From Bosea vestrisii (GTDB taxonomy: Bacteria; Pseudomonadota; Alphaproteobacteria; Rhizobiales; Beijerinckiaceae): a stretch of 64,000 nucleotides of DNA. How positions within the stretch are numbered: position 1 is the first letter of the stretch; the number at the start of each line of letters is the position of its first letter. The notes under the pieces were generated by a model that made no database searches, was not told the DNA's origin, and worked only from the letters and a program-made list of their open reading frames with translations. The stretch lies in NCBI RefSeq assembly GCF_030144325.1, contig NZ_CP126307.1, positions 806,001 through 870,000 of the forward strand, given 5' to 3'. Shown here one piece after another: positions 63,460 through 64,000 of the stretch. The position numbers and the translations under genes were made by a program.

Positions 63460-64000
63460 TCACTCGCGTCGCAGCGCGGCCAGCAATCCCGCGCGCAAGT
63501 GGCGCATAAGCGCATCGCTCGCTTCTGCGGCGGCGCCCGGCTCAGCCGCGACCAGCGCCTGGGCAAGGGTGACATGGTGGGTCGCGGCCGGCACAAGGTC
63601 GATCTGCCGGTCGAAGAAGTACCAGGCCCGGCGGATCAGCGCCTGCAGCGGCTCAACGGCGCGACTGGCATACGGGCTGCGCGCCGCAGCCGCGACCAGC
63701 GTGTCGAGCTCCTTGTCGAGCCGCATATAGGCGTTGACGTCGTCCGCCTGCGCCGCCTCGCGCATCGCCCGTGCCTTGGCGAGGATGGCGCTGCGCTCGG
63801 CCGGCCCGGCACGCTTCGCCGCCTCGGTTGCGATCAGGCGCTCCAGCACTTCGCGGGCATCGAGCGCCGCCATCACGTCGATCGCGTCGATCGCCGTGAC
63901 GACAACCCCCTTGCGCGGCAGAATCTCGACCAGCCCCTGCTGCGCCAGCCTGATCAGCGCCTCGCGCACCGGCGTGCGGCCGACCCCGACGAGCTCGATC
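63460..64000 (-). CDS. GntR family regulator with FCD domain, 5'-truncated by window edge
   Basis: The visible 180 residues run off the right edge; the N-terminal part of the winged helix is missing except for the segment VGRTPVREALIRLAQQGLVE, which is the recognition-helix and wing region of GntR. The rest is an FCD ligand-binding domain (YMRLDKELDTLVAAAARSPY, then THHVTLAQALVAAEPGAAAE, ending LLAALRRE). FCD-type GntR proteins regulate catabolic genes in response to organic acids. It probably controls the flavin reductase and related genes (inference). Confidence 0.85.
   Translation of the reverse strand, partial: IELVGVGRTPVREALIRLAQQGLVEILPRKGVVVTAIDAIDVMAALDAREVLERLIATEAAKRAGPAERSAILAKARAMREAAQADDVNAYMRLDKELDTLVAAAARSPYASRAVEPLQALIRRAWYFFDRQIDLVPAATHHVTLAQALVAAEPGAAAEASDALMRHLRAGLLAALRRE

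Overview
The window is a GC-rich stretch of alphaproteobacterial chromosome. Families such as DUF1236, a DUF4167-type small protein, Usg, BcsS, ExoD, an Anbu operon and a form II cox-type molybdenum hydroxylase cluster point to the Hyphomicrobiales (Rhizobiales), with a Bosea-like genome as my best guess. That assignment is inference from gene content, not a match I could run. There are no rRNA genes, CRISPR arrays, integrases or intact insertion sequences. Both ends cut genes: a TenA-type protein on the left and a GntR-type regulator on the right.

Layout. 1-2565: thiamine-precursor salvage and uptake (TenA-like, TPP riboswitch, ThiX, ThiY). 2740-6275: two MFS exporters around a NIPSNAP protein, followed by a duplicated 3' scrap of the first exporter. 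6276-8461: an AT-richer patch of unrecognised genes ending at the 3' end of a tRNA-Leu(UAA). 8680-13022: DUF1190 protein, Aas-like acyl-activating enzyme and a frameshifted SGNH hydrolase. 13241-21468: small secreted or hypothetical proteins around a divergent PEP carboxylase-like gene, plus an SRPBCC protein and a SleB cell wall hydrolase. 21486-27841: repeat-rich, with a frameshifted ATPase, a strikingly AT-rich gene with a nuclease-like N-terminus (23333-24859), a serine hydrolase, an EamA transporter and Gpt. 27937-33831: CinA-type protein, FkbM methyltransferase and a siderophore uptake operon (TonB receptor, RhtX/FptX permease, FhuF reductase, overlapping start and stop codons). 34134-37135: map-radC, a LysR regulator and a DUF3237 gene. 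37722-41859: the four-gene Anbu proteasome-homologue operon. 42003-47689: a GGDEF-EAL protein, ExoD, Usg, BcsS and a DUF2235 hydrolase. 47693-61192: a large molybdenum hydroxylase cluster with structural genes coxSLM, maturation genes coxD, coxE, two XdhC halves and a cytidylyltransferase-type gene, coxG, two LysE exporters and a soluble globin-type chemoreceptor. 61362-64000: PcaB-like lyase, flavin reductase and GntR regulator, suggestive of aromatic catabolism.

How the genes fit together. The riboswitch should tie ThiXY to thiamine pyrophosphate. The siderophore genes form one import-and-release pathway: outer membrane receptor, inner membrane permease, cytosolic reductase. CoxL carries AYRGAGR, so the cox cluster encodes a form II hydroxylase of unknown substrate rather than a proven CO dehydrogenase. 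The Mo-cofactor genes downstream presumably serve it, and a soluble chemoreceptor sits between coxS and coxG. Two families of palindromic intergenic repeats recur through the window and fill several gaps inside the cox cluster.

No wholly new multi-gene system is proven here. The strongest leads are the AT-rich nuclease-like gene, the cox cluster with its nested chemoreceptor and split XdhC, and the Anbu operon.
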